From Alisma plantago-aquatica (taxonomy: Eukaryota > Streptophyta > Magnoliopsida > Alismatales > Alismataceae), in the NCBI GenBank assembly GCA_963693085.1, contig OY856410.1:886814335-886878334 (forward strand): a DNA stretch of 64,000 bases, written 5' to 3'. The first letter of the stretch is position 1. Each line of letters starts with the position of its first letter. Both the position numbers and the translations under genes were made by a program. Positions 36,612-48,643 of the stretch are shown here, piece by piece. The notes below the pieces were generated by a model. That model was given only the letters and a program-made list of their open reading frames with translations, did not search any database and had not been told where the DNA came from.

Positions 36612-38967
36612 TCCTACACACTTTAAAAGACATTTCGTCCTCGAAATTAATCTAGAATACCCACTTTGTCAGATCATATACATCTTAAAAGAACTTTCGT
36701 CCTCGAAAGTAAGCCATACCCATACTTCTAGAGAAAACATTCTCTTGCCTTCATCCACATGTAGGCACCATTCTGTGTACAACATATCCGCAAAGGTTAC
36801 CTTGAACCATGTATCCAAAGCACTATTAGGGGGTTTTACAACCATCTTGGTGCACGAGCACTCCATTCAAGGTTAAACTCAAGGTTTAGAAACTTAGGTT
36901 ATGTCATTACATATCTCATATATCAGGGTTGCATCCTTATCTTAACCCATGCATTATTATTCAACATCATATTACCATGTTTTAAAGGAGTTAACTAATG
37001 TTAATCCATTATATCAAGGTGTCATCATCATTTTATTTAGCTCATTGTTAGGGCATGTTCATCATTAACATATGCCTTTTAGGGGGAGTTAGTTATCATT
37101 AACTCACTTTATCCATCTAGATCATATCAAGGTGTCATAATCATTATGTTGTGCTAATTGTCAAACTATATTTTTTTCATCTTTATTAAGCACTAAGGTT
37201 AACACCTCATGTAACATGTTTCATGCATATGATTTTATTTCATTGATCATAATCAATTACACATTTACTAGTGATTTCATCACAAGATTAACTAACAAAA
37301 TCACATCATCATTATTATTCATGTGTATGGTTAACCTTTTATGCATGAAGATCTATTAAACCATTACTAGGTTTCCATCATATCATGTATATATAATGTC
37401 ATCGAGATCATATTACATTTTTATCTTTGTTTTACCGTGGTTGTACTAAACCAACTTATACAAGTGGCTCCTCAAACACATAGGAAAACATCATCTAGTC
37501 CAACTAAGGTTATCCTGACCCATATCATGAGGGTAGTGCCATGCTCAGTCTCTCCGAGCTCACTCATTTCTATGAGTATCTCATATGCATATACTTTATG
37601 TTTCCTCTCTGATCTAGGGTTATCAGGTATACCTCATTGACACTAGTGATTAATTTCACAAGATCTAGCCACATAAGCACCAAACAAAACATGCTACAAC
37701 ATCTTCTTCATAGGTCTCTACCCATGAAACATCTTACCCAAAGCTCTCTTATATACACCACTAGATTCCTATGTGGGAAACTACCAACCCGAGCATGAGG
37801 CTTCCCATAAACTTAACATAGCTACCTCCTCTAGGGTCTTGGGCTCTCTCCCTCACCCAGATGGTAGGCACTCATATTCATATTCACATGTTCATATAAC
37901 CAGCCTCTCTCTGTCTCTAGGGTTTGGTCCTCCCAAGGACATCTAGGGTTCAACAAAACTATAGGAATCATGCATAAAGCGACTCATCTCAATTACTCAG
38001 AAGTAGTCTAGTTTAGGACATATCATATCACATATCTCAGAATTATCATATCTTGGAGTTTAGGTTCTCTAACCTTCTCCCAATGGGTCTCAATCTCTCT
38101 GGAGTTAACCCCGAAACTGGTCCCAACACTAGAGGTCCTCCTTTGTAAAAGAGCTTGAGGCTCATGTTGACTCACAACCTTGTCTTAACTTAACACATCT
38201 TATCTCATAAAAGCCTAGTTACTTGCATCATCAAGACTTATCTCAAATCCTCAAAACTGAACTTACATCCTCAAAGACAACATAAATCATCCTATATTAT
38301 CTTATGTCATCTATATAAGACTTACATCATAGCTTATTTTGTCTATTCCATCTATCATATATTCTAACAAGGCTATAGACATCTAATCTAGAACTACTCT
38401 CTCTTCTATACTGATGTCATTCACTTTCACTTAGGTTGCATGATCACCTCCTACTCATACATGTGTGGGGACACATTTTTTTAATACATATACATATTAA
38501 AATATTATATAGTTTTTCTCTGATAAAACAAGCGTCAGAGAAAACTATCAAGGTTCGATCCATTTGGAATCAAAAACCAAAACCAAAAATGAGTGTCCCA
38601 CACATAGTAGAGAGTCCAGTGTCATGAAAACTAGTGAAAAGGGTGAGAACATGGTGTAGACTAGTGTAGCTATTCTAGACAACGAGCACCATATGTCTAG
38701 GGTTTCTCTTCCTTTTATGTACGTCATTTCCAAATAGTGCAACGTCCCATACCGCTGCACTACAAGGAAAGAACGACATCTAAGGACTTGCTACTCAACA
38801 AGCACCAGTCTAGACCTAGTTCTCGGACATCTAGGTGCTAACCTAGAGGCTAGGTCAGATCTAGTCTCTAAAAGACGACTAATCTAACCCTAAAAGATTA
38901 TTAAGGTTCAAGGTTCTTTAGTTTTAAGTTGCATAATGAGCAAATGTCAGGCTTTGCTATTGTTCAT
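36612..38967 (-). other. Element G interior, non-coding
   Basis: 2.36 kb between the LTRs with no recognisable gag or pol motif on either strand. The left end keeps the gypsy post-pol block: two copies of a CACTTTGTCA...TTTCGTCCTCGAAA unit (36597-36652 and 36660-36712), the second probably a relic of the LTR edge. The rest is AT-rich. G is thus a non-autonomous, LARD-like element that must be moved by proteins from another gypsy element. Confidence 0.8.
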
Positions 38968-38979
38968 GCTCTGATACCA
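38968..38979 (-). promoter_or_regulatory. Primer-binding site of element G
   Basis: The minus strand reads an intact TGGTATCAGAGC, 2 nt inside the 5' LTR. Its preservation in an otherwise non-coding element fits trans-mobilisation. Confidence 0.92.
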
Positions 38980-38981
38980 CC

Positions 38982-41900
38982 TGTGACGTCCCCGAATTTT
39001 CTAAAACTTAATCTGATGTGTGACGTCCAAATTGAAACCCTCACCTTAGCGAGGATTCCAATTTAAACACCCCACACTAGGCTAAGAATAAGAAAATCAA
39101 AGGAAGTCAGAAGGAAACAATCGGTAGCACATGTACATGAACAATAATAAAACCATACAACACATGTTCACCATTCAACATATAATTACAACATGAATTG
39201 TTACAACATTTGATACTACACATTGAACAGAAAACTTATACATATACATGTACTACCACTAAACTACATGATCTTAAGACAACAAGTCCACCTGTACATC
39301 AGCTCGCCACACAACTCTCACTATCCTGGATGTTCAATATCAGAACCACAACCTAAACAAAAGATTACATGCGGTACACGTTAGCACAATATTCAAGAAT
39401 ATTGTACTGAGTACGCCTACGTGTCTTTTATATACCTCTCATCATATCTTGGAAATAAGATAAAACTAATACTTGGCAGTTATAAAGAAATATAAGAAAA
39501 ATGTATACTTGCACAAAGATATTCATCAACAAAAGAGAACACATATTTTAAGCACATTTTCCATTATATCATTCATGCATTTACTACCTGAGAGTTGAAT
39601 GCATTAAGGCCTTTATGATCTACTACCAAAGAGTTGGATCATTTCACAATGTGATCTACTACCAAAGAATTGGATCACTTCCAAGTACTTTACTACCAAA
39701 GAGTTTAAGTACTTATTTCCAGCACTTTACTACCAAAGAGTTGAAGTGCTTAGATATAATGGAACATATATATTATGTTTCATGTGTTCATAGTAATAAG
39801 TATGGAAAATCATGCAACATATCATACCAGAACAATCATTTCAATCAATACCATATGCCAAGTATTTTACTACTCATATAACACAAGCATATTGTATAAT
39901 AAGCCAAGTAAGAGGTAATGGCGTACCTTGGTCAAGAACAAACCTAATCATCAGATATCCCTCATGTCAAGTATATCTTGGTCAACCCTGATCAAAACAA
40001 GACCATATACTATCATCAGGTTCTCATCTTATTATATCTCATCTTAACCCTAATTATGTCCATTAGGGTTTCTCTTATCTCATTATGGTATCCTCATGAT
40101 TACTTGTATTCTTGTCTTGTGATTATCTCACTGATATCATTTTCCAAATTTCATCTCATTAACAAAGTTCATCATCTGAACATATTAACATTATGTCACA
40201 TGTTAACCCTAGGTTACATGCATTAACCTAGATTAGGGTTTTAAACCATGTATTAAAGGTCAACTTCATATAACATGAATTATATGCATCATCATGATCT
40301 CATCATTAAATCTGAGGTTCCAAATATGGATATGAGCTTACTGTGTAAATTTCATCAATTCTTGAGCATGCATGTATTTAATACATTTTATTTAGGGTTA
40401 TTAGCCCTAATTAGGCATATTAATCAAATTATATGCTTTCGTACATCAACATGAACATATATGAGATCATATGCATTCTATATGTAATTATGGACTTACT
40501 GATATTTTTCCATGATTTTATGTCATCAATTGCTATTTATTATCCATTAAATGAGCATTACACATCTTTCATGATATCACTGAGATTTGAGCATAAAAAG
40601 CCTGATATTATAGTTCCAGGTTGTTCTACACATTTTTCTAAGAATTTAGGTACCTTATTTGTATTTTTCAGACATTCGAGCTATTTTCTACGAATTTTGG
40701 AAGATCTGCACATTATTTGAAGAAATTACCTTTTTAGGCCAATCAGCCGCTGACACGTGGCCATATGGGCTGGTGCATCCTTTCCTCTCTTGGATGGGAC
40801 TCGGTCCAGGTCTAGGGCAGGATCCGCAGACCAGAGGGTTCGTTTGCCCGGTCGACTTGGCTCCTTTTTCCCGTTCTCGCGAGCCTCGCAGTCCCCTGTT
40901 TCCTCTGTGAAACAGGGCACCGCCGCAAGGGGAGAGCTCCGGCGAGAAAGGGCTTGGGATCGAGCGCTCCTCATCGGTTCTTCATGCCACCATCATGATC
41001 AATGTCGAGCAACCTCCCTCCGTGGCTAAACAAAGCTCCATACGGCCGATGGGCCTCCATCTGGGCAGGAGCGCCGCCGCCAGCTTTGGTTGCGGTGGAG
41101 CAAGGGGCAATTCGCCTCTGCTCCTCCTCGCGTCGATCTGAGAGCTCCGTTAGCTTCGAAGGTGTACTACGAACTCATCCACGACCTCGATCCGTGGCGG
41201 TCTGCACTCCATAGGCGTCGCCGACTTCATCTTCTTCCTTGGTGTGGGTAAGCTCGGTGCCTAGTACAACTACCATCTGGGTCCTCTTTCCATGAGGAAT
41301 CTTCTCCTCAGACCTCCGGCTTCTCTCTCGACTACTACGGTCCCTCCTACATTCTCTCTTCTCCTCTAGTCTTCTCCTTCTTCTCTTCTAGGAGACGTAA
41401 TGGAGAAGGGGGAGGAAAGGGAGTTTGTTCTCCCTCAACACTTACTCACTCACCACCAATAAGTGATCGAGAGCCTCCTTGTTGTGAATAGAGCACAACT
41501 ATCCGGGTGGTCTCACACTCTCTCTCCACGAACATGAAGAGTGGGGCAAGCCTGCCATCAGAGGGACTGCTCCCTACCTTGCTCTAACCGCAAGGTAGGT
41601 GATGAACGGTAGCCGTCTGATCAGTTAATCCAATGGTCTAAAGACGGCCACACAGCCAATCCGTGGCTCAGATCCTAGTCACCCCCAGCCAAGGTCAAAG
41701 GTTGCATGAAACAACATCAAGCCAACAACTTAGGTCTATGGATCATCAACTATATACAATATTTAATCATTTCCAAACATTTATAACTCTCTCTAGGAAC
41801 CTCCAATGGCCACCAAATTTTAACCACAACTTCCTCACAACTCAAGCTTCCTTATACACTAATTTGGTGCCAAAACTCAACTCTATGTTCATCCAATTAA

Positions 41901-42061
41901 TTTCCTCAAGAGGCATAGAGAAAAGGGATCTTAAACATGATATAAACATCAATCAACACTTAGACTTTACCAAAACACTTGGGATTCTCAAAACTTCTCA
42001 ACATGCATGAGTTCACTTATGTCATTGAACATTAAAAGATTCCAAAAACCACTTTGTCACA
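38982..42061 (-). repeat. Element G 5' LTR
   Basis: TGTGACGTCC to TTTGTCACA, 3080 bp; partner of 33530-36611. Same sub-regions, with the 45-bp repeats at 39590-39750 and the GC island at 40750-41250. It sits next to the intact primer site and is followed by actag (42062-42066). Confidence 0.92.
40753..40761 (+). promoter_or_regulatory. G-box/ABRE-like motif, second LTR
   Basis: ACACGTGGC at the same place in the 5' LTR of G as 35301-35309 in the 3' LTR. Confidence 0.45.
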
Positions 42062-42066
42062 ACTAG
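42062..42066. repeat. Target-site duplication of G, right (actag)
   Basis: Second copy of actag. With 33525-33529 it shows that G transposed whole into the F LTR. Confidence 0.9.
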
Positions 42067-43176
42067 TGAGATACAAGTGGAAAGGTGATAATAACAAAGT
42101 AGGTTTAGAGTTATATAACCTGCCTCAAGAACAACCACCAAGCTCCAAGATCACAAACTCAAGGTATAGGAAGAAGATCCTCCAAGCACAACACCTCCAA
42201 GAATGAAGATAGAACCAAGGTTAAGAGACAGAAAAAGAGAGGAAAGAAGATACCAAGGTCCATGGCCGAGAAGAAAAAAGAAGGAGAGAAAGAAAGCTAC
42301 CTTGGCTTACCAAGGAAGAAGATGAAAGAGAGCACCACAAGATTTTGGCTTGCCCCCAAGCTCTAAGGGAGAACGATCTTCAAGCTCAAGGTCGACCACC
42401 AAGGAGAGAAAACAAGGATCACTAAAAGGGTTCTCTTGCATGGGAAGAAAGGGTTATATATACATGGCCGACGAGAGAGAGCCAGGGGAAGGTGTCACCA
42501 CCTTAGAACCCTAGAAGACACATGTCCAAGAATAAAGGACATATGTAACACCATGAAACAAGGTGATAGGATTTATGTCTCACCTACTTGGTCACTAAGG
42601 AATGTTAAGGTCGATGCACTCATCCATCCCCTTCACAAACTGATAGGGATGAAACCCTAGGTCACAAACCGATATGGAACTCATATAGAGTCACCACAAC
42701 CTGATATGGTGATCCTCAAGATACCACCAAACCAATAGGATGTCCCTCAAGACACCCTCAACTGATACCAAGTCTCCTCAAGGAATACAGGGTCTCACTA
42801 AGGCTCTCAATCCTGAGACAACACTCTAAAGAGAAAAGCACACCTCAAACATGTGCCCAAAAGATCACCAAGGATGTCACCATTCAACCAAGGCCAAAAC
42901 AAGCACTCAACACTTCCTCTCTCCTTTGGATTAAGCCAAGAGAGAGAAGAAACACTCTAGAGGTGGCAAACTTGCACATCAACCCTTATTCTGGGTGATT
43001 TGCAAGTTTGCACCAAACCTCTCTACAAAACACTAGCATCAAGAAACAAGCTCAAACAAGGAGCACACACCTCCAACCTGCCCTAATTACATCTTAGATG
43101 ATTAGATAAAGGAGATAAACAACACACTTAAGCAAAACAAATAGGGTTAGCCCAAAATGTGGGTCTGGGTCTTACA
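42067..43176 (-). repeat. F-type LTR, minus-strand copy, part 2
   Basis: Continues the F LTR split by G and ends in GGGTCTTACA, the reverse complement of the LTR start TGTAAGACCC. It matches 25030 to about 26130 of the other copy. Six bases (acttat) separate it from the next Sirevirus LTR. Confidence 0.83.
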
Positions 43177-43182
43177 ACTTAT

Positions 43183-44641
43183 TGAATCTAGGGCTCTAGA
43201 GGGGGTGAATAAAGCTTCAAAAATTCTCACAAGAATAGTTAGACCTTCAAATTATATCATTTGAAATGAAATACTTAAGAACAATTTAAAGTCCTATCTA
43301 ATCAAGCATATAATGATGAGAGAGATTGAAACATACACTTGGACAAGGTGGTTAGAGTGGTTCCAATCTCCAAACTAGGAGACCGTCAATCCACTACTTA
43401 GAGAGGCCAACCTCTAGGACTTTACAACCCATGTATACTTATATTTAATCATGAGAGATACAAGGAGACCACCATTCATCCAAGGGCTTACCTATTCAAG
43501 ATAAGAGCCTTTCACCAACATAAGGACTTACCCACTTGTTCAAGATGTCTTCAGCCTTCACCAAGGACTTACCCACACTTGCATCAAATCTTTGGCCTTG
43601 AAAGAATTACCCACTCTTATTGATTCTTTGCCTTGCCCTTCTCCTTCACCTGGAGAAGATCTTCACTCCTTCTTGAACCTTGAAGAAGAACAACAACTTC
43701 ACCTTCACTCAGAGAAGCTCACTTCAACCTTTGCTCTTTGAGAAAGGGGATCGGGAAGATGGAAGGAATGAGAGACTTATAAGATAACATGGAGGTATCT
43801 CTCTTACAACATTCCTAACTCACTCATGATCATGAAATGATTTGTAAATGAGATAGAGAAAGGGGCTCAAAGGGTTGCAACACACTCAACTATAGTAAGG
43901 ACCAAAGATAACATGAATGAGCAAACTTGGAATGAACTCCAAGGGGTCCTATTTATAGCTAGGGTGTTCCTTTGAGTGTGGGATCACTTAAGAATGAAAA
44001 ATCGTCATTTTACAACTTGCAACGGATCTATTTTCATTTACATCAACTCTCTAATGATTAGAATCACTTTTTCTATGTTTTTCATACAGTGCATTCGGTC
44101 GAGTTTCAATAAAGATAACTGGACTGATCCACTAGCCTACAAAGCCAATTTTCAAAGTATTGGTTGAGTTTGTTTTGGGGAACTAGACCAATGATTCAAA
44201 ATCATTTGTGGTTAGTAAATCAATCAGTCAGGTTTTGTGAGTGTGCAAATTAGCCGATTGACCCATTTCCAAAAATTCATCATTGATTGGTCGAGATTCT
44301 AACTCAACTGACAAAGTTGATGTGACATTTTTTTTCAAAATGGTTTTAGAGTGACCAAACATTGGAATTAAGTGTCCCTAATTTTTTATCATCTTAGTTA
44401 CAATTCATATCATCAATACAAGTGATTACAAAAATATTCTAAGGTGGTTTGGAGTGATTTTCCAAATAGCACACTTGCATTGCATTTGACTTGAACTTGG
44501 ACAAGCTAGGGCTTGTGTAATTTGATCCTTTTCATGTACCTAAAGCCTGGAATAAATCTTAAACAAACATATTAGATACATGTGAATGAAATAGTTAAGT
44601 CATTATCAAAATATGGACAATGTATAACTCTCAAGTCAACA
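43183..44641 (+). repeat. Sirevirus D 5' LTR
   Basis: Starts TGAATCTAGGGC, with the AGGGGGTGAATA motif shared with 23994 onward. It ends at TCAAGTCAACA after an ATTATCAAAATATGG stretch, which is typical of Sirevirus LTR ends. Length would be 1459 bp. Only one full copy is in view, so the 3' edge is inferred. Confidence 0.65.
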
Positions 44642-45525
44642 CTTTCCTCCTTCCTCCTTCTCCTGACATTGGAGAAACTCTAAGAATGGGAGAGGGTGAA
44701 CAAGAGAGGGCCTAGATGTTAAGACCAATGGACTCTTGTTAGTCGATCCTATTAGCTAGTGGTGGTGGAGATCCATCGAGGGTGGCTCCTTTCTTCGACA
44801 GCTCCACATATGGTCAACAACGCTCGCTCAGGCGTAGAGTGTGTGACCCCCCCCCCCTTTGTGGTTGGTCGTCCCCTCTTTATAGGCATAGGCCTGGGGT
44901 CCTTTACTTGCACTGCAAGCCTCCCAGGTACCCATCCTCAGAGCACGTACTTAGCGGTACATGTTGAGGCTACCATCAAATGTCAGTAGCAGCTACACCA
45001 TCGGATGATGGGCGGTGACGCCCTGCATGTTGACAGGCGCAGACGCACAATCAATTGATGGGGGTTGGGGTGTCACCAGTTGATTCCCAGAGGTTCGTCT
45101 GTGGTTGATAGGCGTAGACACGCCACCAATTATCAGGCACATATGCGCCACCGATTGTCAGGCACAGAAGCCACCAGGAGATGGGTTGCTATAGCTATTG
45201 ACTGGTGGTGTAGAAGGGGACTGTCATGTAACATCCAGTGAGGGTGAGCCAACGACTATTTAGGGGCCATCGCTTGTCATCTGGTGATGGCTTAGCTTTT
45301 GATAAACAATCTTCTATTCCTTTGTTTTCTGCATTTTATGCCATTATCCTTGTCAACATCGGGACCTAGAAATATTCTCTGATGAATGTACAGGAAAACC
45401 TTCTTTGGATTTCCCAAATAAGGTAAGGAGAATATATGCAAGGTAAGAGGGAAATGGATATGAATTTTTCCAAATAGTGGAGAAATGTGGATAAAGTAAA
45501 ACATATAATATTTGCAAAATTGAAT
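44642..45525. other. Unassigned block between D LTR and D coding part
   Basis: About 880 bp with different composition. It has a C-run of about 12 at 44850-44862, a TTTATA box near 44879, and short GC-rich repeats around 45010-45180 of the type CCACCGATTGTCAGGCACA. No primer site follows the LTR at 44642, as it should in an intact element. Either another mobile sequence was inserted or the leader was replaced. No gene recognised. Confidence 0.4.
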
Positions 45526-46130
45526 GTTATCAGAGTCTTTTGGCTCTAAGAACCCTATGGTTTGTGTGCATTGTAAGAATGATGACCATTACTCTACTTA
45601 TTGTCCTTATAGAGAGAAGGGGACCAACCCAAAGATGAAATGAGTCCCCAAGCTAACACTGGATCCTAAGGTTTGAATTGGGCACCGACATATTCCTTTC
45701 TTGTAGGTAATAGGAAAATGGATTGTTGATAGTGGTTGCTCAAATCATATGATAGGTGAAATCAACCACTTCAGCCAATTCACAAAGAAGAAAGGAGGAT
45801 CGACGACATTTGGTGACAACAACAAGGGTAAGATGATAGGTGAGGGTGATGTAGGTGATTCTCTATGCATCAAAATTGTTCTTTTTTTGGATGGCCTACA
45901 TCACAATTTAATAAGAGTTAGTCAACTTTGTGATAATGACTATCTTGTTCTTTTTACCTCACTTGAATGCTTGCTTCTAGATTCCCTCTCCTACAAGTTT
46001 ATATATAAGGGAACTAGAAACGGTAATCTCTAAATTATTGGGCTTGACTCTATTAAGCCTATTTTTGGTAGATGTCTTGTTTCCAATTCGAATGATATTT
46101 CTGTATGTCATTGTAGGCTTGGTCATGTAA
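45526..46130 (+). pseudogene. Sirevirus D: Gag end, protease, GAG-pre-integrase
   Basis: Begins at SESFGSKNPMV, so the whole N-terminal and coiled-coil Gag is absent. Zinc knuckle CVHCKNDDHYSTYC near 45570; stops after NPKMK and DPKV. Protease active site GKWIVDSGCSNHMIGE near 45725, then FTKKKGGSTTFGDNNKGKMI and LHHNLIRVSQLCDNDYLVLF. GAG-pre-integrase follows with GNL-stop at about 46032 and NDISVCHCRLGHVNMHQMKK. It is homologous to the minus-strand piece at 30470-31296, so at least two Sirevirus copies are present. Confidence 0.82.
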
Positions 46131-47220
46131 ATATGCATCAAATGAAGAAGTTGAACAAAAAGGATTTGGTGTAGGGACTTCCTCCATTGGGTTTTGAAAA
46201 GGATGAGGAATGTCAACCTTGTACCCGAGGAAAGAAAACCAAGTCCTCCTTCAATTTTAAAGGAGTCCTTAGCGCCAAAAGAGTTCTTGAGCTTCTTCAC
46301 ATTAATCTATGTGGACCAATGTGTACGCAATTGCTTCAAGGTAGAAAGTATTGTCTTGTGATTGTCGAGGATTTTTCTCGATATACTTGGACCTTATTTC
46401 TTGTTTCAAAAAGTAATACTCTCAATGTTTTCTAGACTTTTTGTAAATGAATAGAAAGTGAAGATTCTTGCCTAATCATCTATATCCATAGTGATCATGG
46501 GGAAGAATTTAAAAATGACTTGTTTGAACAGTTTTGTGAGGAATTCAGATATGCACATAACGATATGCAAATAACTTTTCTTCACCTGAAACACCTCAAC
46601 AAAATGGGGTTGTAGAGAATAAGAATAGGTCACTACAGGAAATGGCTAGGACTATGCTTCCAACGTATGATACTCTAAAGAAGTTTTGGGCCGAAGTTGT
46701 TAGTACTTCATATTTTGTTCAAAATTGGGTTTTTATTCATCCATCTTTGAAGAAAATACCCTATGAGCTATGGCGTGGTAGAAAGCCTTCCATTAATTTC
46801 TTTCATGTTTTTGGTTGTCCTTGTTTTGTTTTGAACACCAAGGATTCCCTCAAAAAGTTTGATGTGAAGTCTTATAAATCTTTCTTTCTTGAATATAGAA
46901 CTACTCTCAAGGCTTATAGAGTATTTAAGATTGATTTGTCTAAAGTAGAAGAATCTATGAATGTTAGATTTGTTGAGACTAACTACTCCTTTTCCAACAA
47001 TATTGTTAATGATGATGTTGTAGATGACGTGATCCCTCACTTGAAAGAGCTCATCATTGTTGATAAATAAAAATAGGTGTTAGTTGAGTGAAGAAGAGAA
47101 AGAAGAAGAAAAGAAGGATCCTACTCCCCGCTTTGCAAAGCATGATCCTCAAGAGCTCATCATAGGTAATCCTTTTGGAAGGGTGAGGATGTGGGCTGTA
47201 TTCAACAAAGAACAAGCAAG
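46131..47220 (+). pseudogene. Sirevirus D integrase, broken
   Basis: The zinc region ends with ECQPCTRGKKTKSSF. The catalytic core starts at LLHINLCGPMCTQLLQGRKY, with IVEDFSRYTWTLFL (first Asp) and YIHSDHGEEFKND (second Asp); a frameshift around 46540-46610 precedes the NGVVENKNRSLQEMARTML part (Glu). 46642-47070 is one open stretch with the C-terminal domain: YELWRGRKPSINFFHVFGC and DVKSYKSFFLEYRTT. After a stop at about 47070 a linker reads HDPQELIIGNPFGRVR up to about 47220. At least three stops or shifts. Confidence 0.85.
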
Positions 47221-47795
47221 CTTTCAACCAAGTCCTAGGAAATCACATCTCATAGTGATTAAGAGGATTTTAAGGTATCTATCCAAAACTCAAAACTTTG
47301 GACTATGGTATCCCAAGTTAAGGGACTTTACTCTTACTGCTTATAGTGATGTTGATTATGTGGGTTGCTTGATTGATAGAAAGTGCACAAGTGGCACTTA
47401 CTTCTTCCTAGGACCATGTATACTTTCTTGTTTCTCTAAGAAGCAAACATTGTGTTTCTCTCAACTACCAAGGTTGAATACATTACAGTTGGGAATTGTT
47501 GTGCCCAAGTCCTATGGATGAAACAAATGCTCCAAGACTTTAACATTCATTTTGATGCTTCTTCTATCTTGTGATAATACTAGTGAAATCAACCTATTTT
47601 ACAATCCTATATTGTATAGTATAGATAAACATATAGAGGTTCGTCTTCACTTTCTTTGTGACCACATTAACAAGAAGGATATTTGTGGACATGGACAACT
47701 AGCTTGCAGACATTTTCACTAAACCTCTAGCTAGAGAGAAATTTAATTTGCTTTTATTAGATCAAAACCACTTATAACTTCTCTTGATAATATTG
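47221..47795 (+). pseudogene. Sirevirus D RNase H, with RT deleted
   Basis: Directly after the integrase linker the frame reads PRKSHLIVIKRILRYLSKT, the start of copia RNase H. The whole RT domain (about 250 residues in the family) is missing, apparently by one deletion at about 47223. RNase H motifs: LTAYSDVDYVGCLIDRKCTS and GTYFFLGPCILSCFSKKQT, then after a frame change VEYI and VLWMKQMLQDF, and finally HIEVRLHFLCDHINKKDIC near 47640, the usual end of copia pol. Confidence 0.83.
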
Positions 47796-48494
47796 ACATG
47801 CCATCTAGCTAGTTTTTATCATGCCTATATTTTTTTTGCTTGAATTTGATCATCTCTTGACTAAAAGTGCTATAATTGACTTGTTTCTCATGCCTTGTTT
47901 TGCTTCTTTTTTATTTTTTATTTTTTGTAAATGAATGTTTTATCACAAAACAATACCATATGACGAGTGAAATGTGCCTCAACATGTCTAAAATACATGG
48001 TAGTATAGAAAACTATATTTATATAGCACCCTAGAGGCTTCGAATTAAATTTTCTAAAGTTTGGCTTGGTTAACCATTCAATCGAGTTTGTCTTACTAAC
48101 AAATCAACCAATCACCATCTGAGAACTTAGATGAACTACATGTTTGATCAAGTTTCTAACCCTCAAAACTCGACTGATCACGCAACTGAACCAAATTAAA
48201 ATAGGGTATCGATCGAATTTTCTCCCTCTCAACTAGAGAAAAATTGACCAATCCCAAGCTCCAGTGCTCTAGTTCTCCAACCCTAGGTTTGACCTTCCTC
48301 TCCCTACCCCCGTTTAGCCTCCCTTATCCCTTTCTACCTTGATCTAGGTATCTAGATGACTTGTTTGTGGTGTTTTCTTTCTCCTTCGGTGATCTTATCT
48401 TCTTCATCCGCCTTCATGGACTCAAGCTGAGGGAAAAGAGCTGTCCTTGTTGGAGCATCGTCTTCTTCCTCTGCTCCTTGTATCGTAACCTATG
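47796..48494 (+). other. Sirevirus D spacer between pol and extra ORF
   Basis: AT-rich, non-coding. It has a T-rich run near 47905-47935 and no recognised gene. In Sireviruses with an extra ORF such a spacer is expected. Confidence 0.45.
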
Positions 48495-48643
48495 ATGGCA
48501 CCTCCTTATTATCCTCATAAGATCTAAATATCTATAAGGAACTCTTTCCTAGGAACTCCCTCCTCTTTTGAACTTTATATGAACCTCACTTCACCACAAG
48601 TGAGGTTATTAAGCATGTTTCTGAGTTTTTTTCGACCCAACAT
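48495..48643 (+). pseudogene. Extra ORF of Sirevirus D, 5' part
   Basis: A possible start MAPPYYPH at 48495 is followed by stops and a frame change. The last 70 bases (YEPHFTTSEVIKHVSEFF) run in the same phase as the ORF that resumes after element E, once one copy of the target duplication is discounted. This supports E having landed inside the ORF. Confidence 0.5.
48639..48643. repeat. Target-site duplication of E, left (caaca)
   Basis: caaca before the LTR start TGTCACACC; repeated at 58195-58199 after the last CATAACA. Confidence 0.95.

Noticed and set aside
36612..38967. Hidden protein genes in the G interior
   Set aside because: ORFs are under 95 codons, AT-rich, and lack any gag or pol motif in six frames.
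45520..45533. Primer-binding site of Sirevirus D
   Set aside because: TTATCAGAGTC matches poorly and the bases are coding in the homologous piece at 31020-31050; kept only as a possible recombination point.
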